A stretch of DNA of 60,000 bases from Tubulanus polymorphus (GCF_964204645.1 NC_134029.1:16760450-16820449); one strand, 5' to 3'; shown: positions 42,295 through 51,123, counted from the first letter of the stretch. Notes: generated by a model not told the origin, from the letters alone. Numbers and translations: made by a program.

Positions 42295-43428
42295 ATGGGA
42301 GGTAAAAAAATTCCTAATACTAAAGAACAATATTTAAGAAATTTATATTACAACCCTGAGAGTTCGGTTGCTTATTCTTCTACCAAAAATATATGGCGTC
42401 AAGTAAAACAAGATAAATTAGATAAGATAATCCCACAAAATTTAGTTAAATATAAAGATATAAATGAATTTATGTTAGAACAACCAACATATACAACACA
42501 TAAAAAAATTGTTAGAAAATATATAACTCGTAAAACTATGGTAAGTTATGTAGATTAACAGTGGCAAGGAGATTTAATTGATATGAAAAATGTTAAGAAA
42601 GATAATGATGATTATTGGTGGTTATTGAATATAATTGATATTTTTAGTCGTTATGTATGGAGTTTCCCACTTTATAGAAAAGATGCTGTACAAACATCAA
42701 ATGTTTTAAGAAAATTTCTTTCGGATGATAAACTAAAACCAGAAAAAATACAATTTGATGATGGAAAAGAGTATATAAGATATAATTCACTTGTTCATGA
42801 ACTCTTAGATAATCATAATATTAAATATTTTTCAACAAAATCGGATAAAAAAGCAGCAGTTGTTGAACGATTTAATAGAACATTAAGAACAAGAATGTGG
42901 AAATATTTTACAGCAAATAATACTTTTAAATGGATTGATGTTTTACCAAAATTGATAGAAGGATATAATAATTCTTATCATTCTTCTATTGGAATGAAAC
43001 CTATTGATGCTAGAAAACCTGAAAATGCTGAAATTGTTTGGAATAATTTATATGGTGCATTTCTTGTAGATGATTTTGGTGAACCTAAATTTAAAGTTGG
43101 CCAAAATGTTAGAATATCTAAGTATAAAAAGATATTTGACAAAGGATACGATCGAAATTTTACTAGGGAAATATATAAAATAAAAAAGGTAATAACAACA
43201 AAACCATATGTCTATAAATTAGAAGATTTAGATGGTGAAGAAGTTGATGGCTACTTTTACGAAGAAGAATTAAGTTTAACTACTGAAAATCTAGAACAAG
43301 AATATAAAATTGAAAAAGTATTAAAAACAAAAACTATTAAAAGAAAAAAATATTCTTTAGTAAAATGGGTTGGATGGCCAGATAAATTCAATGAATGGAT
43401 ATTATCAAGTAAAATTAAAAATATATAA
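42295..43428 (+). pseudogene. Retroviral-type integrase with C-terminal chromodomain, element B
   Basis: DDE recombinase that joins the ends to target DNA, making 6-bp duplications. N-terminal helical region (KEQYLRNLYYNPESSVAYSS), then catalytic residues in QWQGDLIDMKN (D), IQFDDGKEY (D) and AAVVERFNRTLRTRMWKYF (E); C-terminal chromodomain YKIEKVLKTK..YSLVKWVGWP..FNEWI. One break: TAA at 42,556 where A has Gln, four residues before the first catalytic Asp. The stop overlaps the ATPase start as TAAATG. Chromodomains are usual in Polinton integrases and may steer insertion to particular chromatin. Confidence 0.95.
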
Positions 43429-44031
43429 ATGAATAAGGAATTATTTATATTTGAGCCTCATAATATGTTAATATCTGGCGTAACAAATTGTGGAAAAACT
43501 TATTTTATATTAAATTTATTAGAAACTGTTTATGAAAACTATTTTGATAATGTAGTATTATTTTGCCCAACATATGAATTTTATCAAACTTATGATAGAA
43601 ATATTACTAGAAATAATAAATTTATTATATTAGATCCTAAAACAGTAAAAGAAAATTTAGATAATTGTATAAAAATAGCAATTGATATTTATAAAGGATC
43701 AAATACATTATTTATCATAGATGATTGCGCAAATTTACATGATTCAAAAGTTAGAGAAAGTGAGTTATGTTATCTAGCTTTCTCTGGGAGACATTTTGGG
43801 ATAACAACATGGGTTTTAAATCAAAAATATAATTCAATTGTTAAAGACTTTAGAGAAAACATTAGATTTCTAGTTTTATTCTACAATAAAGAATCGATGA
43901 AAAATGCACTTGAGGAAAATGATATTATTCCACATGATTTACATAATGAATATATGGATAAGTTGAAAAATATTAAAAGATCAAAATTACTATTTAGATT
44001 ACAACACCCATTTAAATATGAATTTATTTAA
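43429..44031 (+). CDS. Genome-packaging ATPase (FtsK/HerA type), element B
   Basis: Pumps DNA into the capsid in this virus class. Intact 200 residues: FEPHNMLISGVTNCGKTYF gives Walker A (GVTNCGKT), NTLFIIDDCAN gives Walker B, and CYLAFSGRHFGITTWVLNQK is the conserved Polinton ATPase segment containing the sensor-like Gln. The ATG overlaps the integrase stop, so the two are coupled. The middle third is almost identical in DNA to the A copy while both ends are diverged. Confidence 0.95.
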   Translation: MNKELFIFEPHNMLISGVTNCGKTYFILNLLETVYENYFDNVVLFCPTYEFYQTYDRNITRNNKFIILDPKTVKENLDNCIKIAIDIYKGSNTLFIIDDCANLHDSKVRESELCYLAFSGRHFGITTWVLNQKYNSIVKDFRENIRFLVLFYNKESMKNALEENDIIPHDLHNEYMDKLKNIKRSKLLFRLQHPFKYEFI

Positions 44032-44035
44032 ATTC

Positions 44036-44178
44036 AACTAGTTTGTTAATCTAGTTGAATTCTAGTTATTGGTAGTTGTAACAAAAATCAACTAGATTTA
44101 ACAATATTTTAACTAGCTTGTTAATCTAGTTTAATTCTAGTTACATTCTAGTTGAATTCTAGTTGCAACATCACAACT
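44036..44178. repeat. AACTAG-rich repeat region
   Basis: Short intergenic run with about ten copies of (A)ACTAG / CTAGTT in both orientations (CAACTAGTTTGTTAATCTAGTTGAATTCTAGTT...). Many are self-complementary, so it can fold. Possible terminator or protein-binding array between the ATPase and the next gene. Confidence 0.75.
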
Positions 44179-44199
44179 AATTTTTTTGTTATATAAATG
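44178..44199 (+). promoter_or_regulatory. T-run/TATATAAATG start motif (membrane gene, B)
   Basis: TAATTTTTTTGTTATATAAATG follows the AACTAG repeats and starts the gene at 44,197. Confidence 0.6.
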
Positions 44200-44802
44200 G
44201 TAGGTGAAAAGAAAATAAAATCTAAAAATGGTGATGTTCCAATTGAAAAAACTTTAGATGATTTAGGAATAACAGAAAACAAATTAATTCCAGATGATGG
44301 TGCCTTAAATAATGTTACAACAAATAATAATTATTAATATTATCTTTATTGTAAACATCAATTAGAAATATTAATAGCATCTGGAAAATGTAAAAATTTT
44401 GTCGGTAAAAATTTAACTTATGATGAATTAGATACAATGAAATCAGATGAAATTATAAGATTATTTAAGATTTATGAAGCCGCGAGAACAGCTAGAATTA
44501 ATAACGCGATATCAGAAAATGTAGTAAAAGGTTATAGTAAATTATGTAATTATATACTACCAATTGAAGATGAAAATAGATTATATTCCGATTTAAAAAA
44601 TGACTATTTAGTTATGACTGAATTAAATAAATGGATTGGATATTTATCATTTCAATTAGGTGGATTTATGACATTATTATCAACTGGGGTTATAACATTT
44701 TCAAATATTGAAAGTAAAAATATTTCTATAATAAATGAGCGAGGTGGAAGAAGTGAAGGAATTAACTGTGAAGAAAAAACCGAGATCACAGAAACAAATT
44801 GA
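44197..44802 (+). pseudogene. Conserved Polinton membrane protein, element B
   Basis: Blocks shared with the A gene at 49,517-50,068: IEKTLDDLGI, YYLYCKHQLEILIASGK, IRLFKIYEAARTARINNAIS, YLVMTELNKWIGYLSFQLGG and a hydrophobic stretch MTLLSTGVITFSNI. One TAA at 44,335-44,337 breaks an otherwise open frame. The C-terminus overlaps the next gene by 68 bp and differs from A. Unknown family; one membrane segment near the end. Confidence 0.65.
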
Positions 44803-45145
44803 ATGGTCTCGGCAATTAGGAATTAAATCACAAGAATATAAAAAAGGTGTAAAAGAAAAAATAAGTAATAAAAATGTTAATAAAAATGGTGAAAATATTG
44901 TTATTTCTACTCCTTCTGATAATAGAATATTTGATAAATATTTATATTTTACAGTTGGATTTGTAATTGTATTCATTTTGATTGGGTGTAATTGGTATAA
45001 GAAATCAAATAAAATTCATGATATTAGTAATTCTGAAACAACTGCTATCAAAAATGAAAATACTTCTGAAATTCCAAAATTGATAATAAAAAAATGGATT
45101 AATATTTTAGAAAAAAAGCAAAAAAAAATAATTTTTTTAAATTAA
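44735..45145 (+). CDS. One-helix membrane protein with basic N-terminus, element B
   Basis: Counterpart of 49,099-49,467 in A: both begin with a basic helix (SQKQIEWSRQLGIKSQEYKK here, SEKQIKWARELGKRSAELKR in A), then a polar linker and one membrane helix (YLYFTVGFVIVFILIGCNWY), then a Lys-rich tail. The basic start could bind DNA or the capsid. The frame is intact and runs into an A-rich end, so the last ~25 residues may be a shifted tail. Confidence 0.65.
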   Translation: MSEVEEVKELTVKKKPRSQKQIEWSRQLGIKSQEYKKGVKEKISNKNVNKNGENIVISTPSDNRIFDKYLYFTVGFVIVFILIGCNWYKKSNKIHDISNSETTAIKNENTSEIPKLIIKKWINILEKKQKKIIFLN

Positions 45146-45320
45146 TTGAATATTAATTGAATATCACCATGTGGGTGCCATACGGCACCATCTCACTACT
45201 TTTGTCTATCACTGTGTGGGTGCTGTTTATGGCACCATCTATGCGGAGCAATTAAATTGTCCAGATAAGTCATTTCGGATTCTTAATATTCATTATTTTT
45301 ATTAATTTATTTTTTTAAAT
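45146..45320. other. Intergenic region with GTGGGTGC...GGCACCATCT repeats, element B
   Basis: Two imperfect copies of a ~50-bp unit (CACCATGTGGGTGCC..GGCACCATCTCA and CACTGTGTGGGTGCT..GGCACCATCTAT), each a small hairpin. No gene. It lies between two convergent genes, a place for terminators. Confidence 0.6.
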
Positions 45321-45647
45321 TTAATCAACAATTTCTAAATCATGATGTCCATCTTCATTTTTTCCATGATAGATTATTTTAAATCCTTCTAAATCTTTTA
45401 ATTCCTCTGTACTCGATGAAACCCATTTATCAGGTAAAAATACTTTAAATTCTCGCGATGTACTAACATTACAGTAGCTTAAATTAGCTGATACTTTCTC
45501 TCCATATTTAGTTTTTATCTTTTCTAATTTCAATATTTTATGTTCAATTTCTTTTGTAACATCAATTAACTTTTTTATTTCAAATTGTTTTTTTGCTGGT
45601 ATTATTCTGTTATTTATTGTTGCTAAGAATGCTTTTCTATCTCCCAT
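45321..45647 (-). CDS. Small conserved Polinton protein, possible OB-fold-like, element B
   Basis: Intact 108 residues: MGDRKAFLATINNRI, KIKTKYGEKVSANLSYCN, EFKVFLPDKWVSSSTEELKD and GFKIIYHGKNEDGHHDLEI. Related to 23,856-24,209 of A. The start codon lies in the mirrored inner terminal repeat (AATTTCTTTTCCTAATAAATGGG), so the polymerase and this gene share their start region. A nucleic-acid-binding role is inferred only. Confidence 0.6.
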   Translation of the reverse strand: MGDRKAFLATINNRIIPAKKQFEIKKLIDVTKEIEHKILKLEKIKTKYGEKVSANLSYCNVSTSREFKVFLPDKWVSSSTEELKDLEGFKIIYHGKNEDGHHDLEIVD

Positions 45648-45684
45648 TTATTAGGAAAAGAAATTACTTGTGGTGATGAGTGGG

Positions 45685-45961
45685 GATTACTTCCCCTTGT
45701 ATATAACAAACACGCTATTAACCGTTCTCACCCAAGCCTCACAGCATCTATTTATCCGGGTACAGTTAACACGCAATCACTGTACTACAGTAATAGCACA
45801 CGCGTTAATAACCGTTCTCAGTAGAGACTCACTGTATCGATCAATCCACGCGCAGCTGTTGTTACGCGCACTGACTGTATATGTGTGTCACAGAGCAATC
45901 GTCCGTTCTCACTAGAGCCTAGCTGTGATGAGTGGTGTCTCATACTCAATTGAATTATTAG
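45685..45961. repeat. Imperfect ~91-bp tandem repeats inside the right end of element B
   Basis: Three units beginning ACCGTTCTCA (45,721; 45,811) and CCGTTCTCA (45,903), rich in CG and CAC, unlike the AT-rich element. They separate the outer 65-bp end from the inner mirrored part, which in the left end are contiguous. So the right end is expanded or the left end collapsed. The open frame at 45,670-45,915 is not credible. Confidence 0.75.
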
Positions 45962-46026
45962 TTGTGGTGATGAGTGGTGTCTCGCCCTCTCGCCCTCTGG
46001 TATGAAACCCTACTTTTACAATTACT
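45962..46026 (-). repeat. Right terminal inverted repeat of element B
   Basis: Exact reverse complement of 31,039-31,103, ending ...CAATTACT. Confidence 0.95.
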
Positions 46027-46032
46027 TACATC
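46027..46032. other. Target site duplication of element B, right copy (TACATC)
   Basis: Identical to 31,033-31,038. Confidence 0.95.
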
Positions 46033-47050
46033 TAATAATGTAATACCTTCTACATCAAATAATGTAATACCTTATACATCTAATAATGTAATACCTTCTA
46101 CATCTAATAATGTAATACCTTCTACATCTAAGAATATAATACCTTCTACATCTAATAATGGTAAGATTGAACCTGATATCAAAACCAAAAAGACAAATGA
46201 AAAATATTGTGATGTATGTAAGAAATATATATCATATAAAAATTGGGCATCACATAAGAAATCAAAGAAACATATAGAAAAAGAAAAGAATAATAATGAT
46301 AATAATATATCTGATAATAATATAATAGATAATATCATAGATAATGTTAATACAATTGAAACAAATGATACCACAGATAATATAACAGATAATGTTGATA
46401 CAATTGAAACTAATGATAATGAAACAATTGATGATTCTAAAAAACATTGTAACATTTGTGATTTAGATATTTCTAAAAGTAATTTTTCTAAACATAAAAT
46501 ATCTCAAGCGCATATGGAAAATGAAAGGGAGTTAGAAGAATATGAAAAGAAATTAGAAGAAATAGAAAGAAATAAAACGTGTCAATATTTTAATAAGAAA
46601 ATTGAACCTGTTGATGAAAATACTCATTATAAATCAAAATTACATCTAATTAATGTTTATAAAATGGTGAGTATGATACCATTGTTAAATAACCCAAAGA
46701 AATATATCAAATATTTTAACCCTAAAACTAACCAATATTATATATTCTATAAGTTGTTATTTGATAAATTATTAGCTTATGCAGAAGATAATCCTGAACA
46801 AATATATAAATTATTATATTTTAGAAAAATAGATTTAAGTTATCTGATAAATAATTTTAGAAATCATTTTGATTTGGATAATGATGATTTTGATGAATAC
46901 TTAGAAAAATTAAGAGAAAAAGCTAATATACCTACTAATTATTATGTTAAGATGGCTCGACTAAAATTAATAAATCTACCTAAGACTTTAGATGAATTAG
47001 ATATAAACAGAGATGATTTTATAAATGTATTAGAAACAAAATTAGAATAA
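46033..47050 (+). CDS. Zinc-finger gene of element A, 3' part
   Basis: Continues the frame of 30,800-31,038. More NNVIPSTS repeats (24-bp DNA unit) are followed by a C2H2-like finger YCDVCKKYISYKNWASHKK, a low-complexity DNNIID/NITDNVDTIETND region, a second finger HCNICDLDISKSNFSKHK, a coiled acidic stretch and a C-terminal domain (IPLLNNPKKYIKYFNPKTNQ ... FLDNDDFDEYLEKLREKAN-like) with no recognised family. Finger style equals that of the polymerase N-terminus. The original protein would be 418 residues. It ends convergently with the ATPase across a hairpin-rich spacer. Confidence 0.8.
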
Positions 47051-47414
47051 TTATTATAAAACTAATTTATATATCTATGTACTAGTAAGAAAGTAAGAAT
47101 CTTGGTAAGAATCCAAGAATCTAAGAAATCTTACTTTCTTACTCGTACGTCTAGTACATAAATATATAAATAGTTATTTTTTAAATTAAAAATGTAAATT
47201 ATTAATCTAAGTATAGAAATAGTTATAATATAATCTATTTTTATTTTTATTAAGAGAAAACATATATTTTTTTTTCATTTTTATGTTTTTAATTATTATA
47301 AAACTAATTTATATTATATGTACTAGACGTACGAGTAAGAATCCAAGATTCTTACTTTCTTGGCAAGAATCTTGGATTCTTACTCGTACGTCTAGTACAT
47401 AGATATATAAATAG
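47051..47414. repeat. Duplicated hairpin spacer between convergent genes, element A
   Basis: Two ~240-bp-spaced copies of TTATTATAAAACTAATTTATAT...GTCTAGTACATAxATATATAAATAGTTATTTT, each enclosing a hairpin built from GTACTAGACGTACGAGTAAGAATCCAAG. No gene. See the perfect 35-bp stem at 47,319-47,399. Confidence 0.85.
47319..47399. terminator. Perfect 35-bp-arm hairpin between convergent genes
   Basis: Arms 47,319-47,353 and 47,365-47,399 are exact reverse complements with an 11-base loop. It lies between the 3' ends of the zinc-finger gene (+) and ATPase (-). A two-way terminator or a replication/packaging structure are both possible; the call of terminator is inference. Confidence 0.5.
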
Positions 47415-48026
47415 TTATTTTATTAACTTATATTCATATGGAAATTGAAGCCTCAGTAATAATTTTGAACCTTTATTATTCTTTAATTTATTCATATATT
47501 CATCATGTAATTTAATAGGTATAATTTGATTTTCTTCCAATGATTGTTGCATAGATTTTCTATCTTTATAGTAGAATAAAACTAGAAATCTTATATTCTC
47601 CCTAAAGTCATTAACAATTGAATTATATTTTTGATTTAAAACCCATGTTGTTATCCCAAAATGTCTCCCAGAGAAAGCTAAATAGCATAACTCACTTTCT
47701 CTAACTTTTGAATCATGTAGATTAGCACAATCATCTATAATGAATAATGTATTTGATCCTTTATAAATATCAATTGCTATTTTAATACAATTATCTAGAT
47801 TTTCTTTTACTGTCTTAGGATTTAATATAATAAACTTTTTCAGCTTAACTATATCTCTATTATATGTTTCATTCATTACATAAGTAGGACAGAATAATAT
47901 TATATTATCAAAATGATTCTTAAAAATAGTTTCTAACAAATCTAATATGAAATGTGTTTTACCACAATTGGTTACTCCAGTAACTAACATATTATGCGGT
48001 TCAAATATAAATAAATCTTTATTCAT
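47415..48026 (-). CDS. Genome-packaging ATPase (FtsK/HerA type), element A
   Basis: Intact 203 residues with Walker A (GVTNCGKT), Walker B (TLFIIDDCAN) and CYLAFSGRHFGITTWVLNQK. Start ATG overlaps the integrase stop as in B (AATAAATGAATAAAG). DNA from PKTVKENLD to NSIV is about 95% identical to the B copy, while the first 50 and last 40 codons are more diverged. Confidence 0.95.
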   Translation of the reverse strand: MNKDLFIFEPHNMLVTGVTNCGKTHFILDLLETIFKNHFDNIILFCPTYVMNETYNRDIVKLKKFIILNPKTVKENLDNCIKIAIDIYKGSNTLFIIDDCANLHDSKVRESELCYLAFSGRHFGITTWVLNQKYNSIVNDFRENIRFLVLFYYKDRKSMQQSLEENQIIPIKLHDEYMNKLKNNKGSKLLLRLQFPYEYKLIK

Positions 48027-49092
48027 TTATTCTTTTAATTTTACTAGATAAAATCCATTCATTAAATTTGTCATCATATCCTTTATATTTCACCAAAGAA
48101 TACTTTTTTTCGTTTAAGAGTTTTTGTTTTCAATACTTTTTCTATTTTGTATTCTATTTCATCTGGATTTGGTACAAGTGATAATTCTTGTTCATAGAAA
48201 TAACCTAATATTTCTTCATCTTTTATATCTTCTAATTTATAAACAAATGGTTTAGTTAATACTATCTTTTTAATCTTAAATATTTCTTCAGTAAAATTAG
48301 GGGTATAACCTTTATAAAATGTTTTTCTATATTTAGATATTCTGACATGTTGTCCTATTTTAAATTTAGGTTCACCAAAATCGCACCATATAAATTATTC
48401 CAAACTATTTCTGAATTATCTTCTTTTCTAGCTTGTATAGGTTTCATATTTATAGAACTATGTTTAGAATTATTATAATTTTTCACTAAATCATCTAATA
48501 CATCGATATATTTATATGTTTCATTAGCAGTAAAATATTTCCACATTCTAGTTTTCAATGTTTTATTAAATCTTTCTATAATAGATGCTTTTTTATGTGA
48601 ATGTGTTGAAAAATACTCTACATCGTTATCAGATATTAGTTTTTTTAAATCTTTGTTATAGAATTCCTTACCTTCATCAAATTGTATCTTATCTGGAATA
48701 GCTTCTTTAAATATTGATTTAAAAGCATTTGTCACTTCTATACCAGTTTTATTTTTGATTGGAATTGACCATGCGTATCTACTGAATATGTCTATAACAT
48801 TCAGTATCCAGAAATATCCTTTGTTGTATTCCTCTAAGTTCTTCATGTCAATTAAATCAGCTTGCCATTGTTGATCGATATATGAAACCATAACTTTCCT
48901 TGTTAAATAAGTTTTATCCATTTTCTTGTGGATTTGATAAGTTGGTTGATTTTGTAACCATGACTTTAATTCACTATATTTTATATTTTCATTATCAGAT
49001 TTAATTTTATTCCATAATTCTGAAACGCTAGAATATGATACTTCACTCTCTGGGTTGTTATATAACTCTCTTAAATATTGTTCTTTTTTCAT
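48019..49092 (-). pseudogene. Retroviral-type integrase with chromodomain, element A
   Basis: Catalytic D, D, E are in QWQADLIDMKN, IQFDEGKEF and ASIIERFNKTLKTRMWKYF. The open frame stops after NNLYGAILV through a deletion near 48,375. The correct frame resumes as FGEPKFKIGQHVRISKY, then KLEDIKDEEILGYFYEQELS and the chromodomain start YKIEKVLKTKTLKRKK. A poly-A frameshift near 48,105 separates this from the end of the chromodomain (FNEWILSSKIKRI). The catalytic core itself is intact. Confidence 0.92.
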
Positions 49093-49098
49093 CTTATT

Positions 49099-49467
49099 TT
49101 AATCCATTAATAATAATTTAGATTTAGTTTCAATGGCTTTATGATTTGACTTATTTTCTGGTATAATAGGTTTATTATCATTGGAATCATCTTTATCATC
49201 AGATTTGAATTTTGATTTATATATTACACCGGATAATATAATAATTGTGATTAACCCAATTGTAATATATAAGTAATTATTTCTTTCACTATTAGAAGAA
49301 TCAGATGGATTGTTATTTGAATCAATATCAGATAATTTCTGTGGTTCATTTATAATAGTTAATTTCTTTTTCTTAGCTCTTTTTAATTCTGCAGATCTTT
49401 TACCTAATTCTCTTGCCCATTTAATTTGTTTTTCAGATATAACCTTTTTCTTAACATCATCACTCAT
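49099..49467 (-). CDS. One-helix membrane protein with basic N-terminus, element A
   Basis: Intact 122 residues: SEKQIKWARELGKRSAELKR, a Ser/Asn/Asp linker, a membrane helix (YLYITIGLITIIILSGVIY) and a charged tail. Counterpart of 44,735-45,145. Seven bases upstream of the integrase start. Start context AAAATAAATGAG. Confidence 0.7.
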   Translation of the reverse strand: MSDDVKKKVISEKQIKWARELGKRSAELKRAKKKKLTIINEPQKLSDIDSNNNPSDSSNSERNNYLYITIGLITIIILSGVIYKSKFKSDDKDDSNDNKPIIPENKSNHKAIETKSKLLLMD

Positions 49468-49516
49468 TTATTTTAGTTAATTTTTGTTCTGGTTCATTTT
49501 CTGTTTCACCGTTTGG

Positions 49517-50068
49517 TTATAGTGCGGCGTCACCTGTTTCGTTCTTACCTGATTTACATTCCATAGGTTTGATATTCGAAAATGTTATGATGCCAGTAGA
49601 AATTAATGTCATAACCGATCCTAATTGGAATGAAGCATAACCAACCCATTTTTGTAATTCAGTCATAACTAAATAGTCATTTTTCAAATCAGTATATAAT
49701 TTATTTTCATCATCAATTGGTATTAACCGGTTACATAACTTAGAATAACATTTGACAATACCATCTGAAATAGAATCATTTATTCTAGCTAATCTTGACT
49801 CTTCATAAATCTTAAAATATTTTATTACTTTATCTGGTTTCATAGCATTTTATTCTTGAAAAGTTATTATTTTTCCCAAAAAATCCTTAGATTTCCCTCC
49901 AGCAATCAATAGTTCTAGATGATGCTTACAATATAAATAGTATTCATAATCTATATTACAATTAACTTGAGTACAATTAGTTACAACTGTATCTTTATTA
50001 TCACTTATACCCAAATCATCTAATGTTTTTTCAATATTAATACTATTCTTCTTATATTTCTTTGACAT
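49517..50068 (-). pseudogene. Conserved Polinton membrane protein, element A
   Basis: Homolog of 44,197-44,802. IEKTLDDLGI and YYLYCKHHLELLIAGGKSKD, then an in-frame TAA (49,850-49,852), then IKYFKIYEESRLARINDSIS, YLVMTELQKWVGYASFQLGS and MTLISTGIITFSNI. It is unclear whether the TAA is a nonsense change or separates two natural frames; B has its own stop at a different site, which favours decay. Function unknown. Confidence 0.65.
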
Positions 50069-50329
50069 TTATATTAGAGAAAAAAAGCGAAAAAAATATA
50101 ATATTTTAATACTAGTTAGTTAAGTTAAAGTTAATACTAAATTGACTAGGTTAGTTAAAGGTAAAGAATTTTAGTATTAGTTATTGTTTTTTTTAGTATT
50201 TTTTATTTGTGATATAAAGTATTCTCTTTTGAAAAGAATTTTAAAAGAAAATATTAAAAATATAATAGAAATAATGGATAGTTGAAGTTAAGGTTTTTTT
50301 ATTAAATTTTATTTAAATTCTATTATTCT
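50069..50329. other. AT-rich intergenic spacer, element A
   Basis: Contains repeated TTAGTTAAxGTTAA / TAGTATTA words at 50,105-50,205 and T-runs. No gene seen. Confidence 0.55.
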
Positions 50330-51103
50330 TTAACCACTCATTAATGAGTCAACGTATTGTTCATTATTTGGATCATTATTCCATAATTCAATAAATTTCT
50401 TTGCCTTTGTTAACTGTTCTAAATATAACTGTAAATCTAGTACATTTCCTTTCCTAATATTTTCCTTCTTTTCAAGAGGTCTCAGGTTTTTCCAATTCCA
50501 GATTAGCTTTTGATTGTATTCATCATTCATATAAAATTTCGATATTGGTAACACATGATCAATATGGTAATAATCCCCATAATTATCTGTATTCATTTTA
50601 TCGTCGAATTGATATATAATCCATGATTTGAGAAATACATCTGAACAGTCTAGCAAATTAGATAGTGTAACTGGGTGTTTATCTTTACTGAATAATTGTG
50701 ATAATCTAGTTCTCAAACATTGTTTCAATTTAAAATTAAAATCTGTTTTGTATCGTTCTCTCATATATTCTGTCATATAATCACAGTTATCTTTTTTCCA
50801 ATCTCTAATATATTTTGGATTATTTTCCCTCCATTGTTTTTTCGTTTCTTTACATTTTTCTAGATTATTTAGATAATATTGTTTACTTTTTTCTTTACAT
50901 TTTTCAGTATTATTTATATAATATTGTTTATCATATGCTTTTTTACAACTTTTACAAATATTTAGTAAACCATCTTTGTAAATCTTATGTTTATAATAAT
51001 CTGTAAATGGCTTATCCAATTCACACTTATAACATGTCTTCTGATAAATATTTATAACACCATTATTGTTTATATTTATAGCTTGTGATTGTTCCGGCTC
51101 CAT
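50330..51103 (-). CDS. HNH endonuclease of the large-DNA-virus type
   Basis: Intact 257 residues. An N-terminal Cys4 ribbon (KTCYKCELDKPFTDYYKHK ... LLNICKSCKKAYDKQYY) is followed by repeated YYxNNxEKCKE units (residues ~64-95), a LRTRLSQLF helix, then the HNH-type core DYYHIDHVLPISKF ... WNWKNLRPLEKKENIRKGN. The layout matches free-standing HNH endonucleases spread in giant viruses, phages and mobile DNA. Homing or repair roles are inferred. It is absent from element B. Its start (TATTATAAATGG) follows the end of the terminal-repeat gene. A resident homing endonuclease could drive the exchange seen between the two elements. Confidence 0.85.
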   Translation of the reverse strand: MEPEQSQAININNNGVINIYQKTCYKCELDKPFTDYYKHKIYKDGLLNICKSCKKAYDKQYYINNTEKCKEKSKQYYLNNLEKCKETKKQWRENNPKYIRDWKKDNCDYMTEYMRERYKTDFNFKLKQCLRTRLSQLFSKDKHPVTLSNLLDCSDVFLKSWIIYQFDDKMNTDNYGDYYHIDHVLPISKFYMNDEYNQKLIWNWKNLRPLEKKENIRKGNVLDLQLYLEQLTKAKKFIELWNNDPNNEQYVDSLMSG

Positions 51104-51123
51104 TTATAATATATATTTTTATT

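Larger units (their letters stand above)
31039..46026 (+). mobile_element. Polinton element B, 14,988 bp, nested in element A
   Basis: The ends are perfect 65-bp inverted repeats starting AGTAATTGTAAAAGTAGGG and are flanked by TACATC on both sides. Content: polymerase with intein, zinc-finger gene, penton, the 118/73/140/144/400-residue block, a truncated coiled-coil gene, chromodomain integrase, ATPase, two membrane proteins and a small OB-like gene. The capsid gene is deleted and no protease is seen. Size and ends are those of a canonical Polinton. It is younger than A because it interrupts an A gene. Confidence 0.97.

Noticed and set aside
44701-44976. 91-codon antisense frame with membrane-like composition
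   Set aside because: Shadow of the AT-rich gene at 44,735-45,145; no start motif and no counterpart in element A.
46072-46455. 127-codon antisense frame
   Set aside because: Shadow of the NNVIPSTS and DNNIID repeats of the zinc-finger gene on the plus strand.
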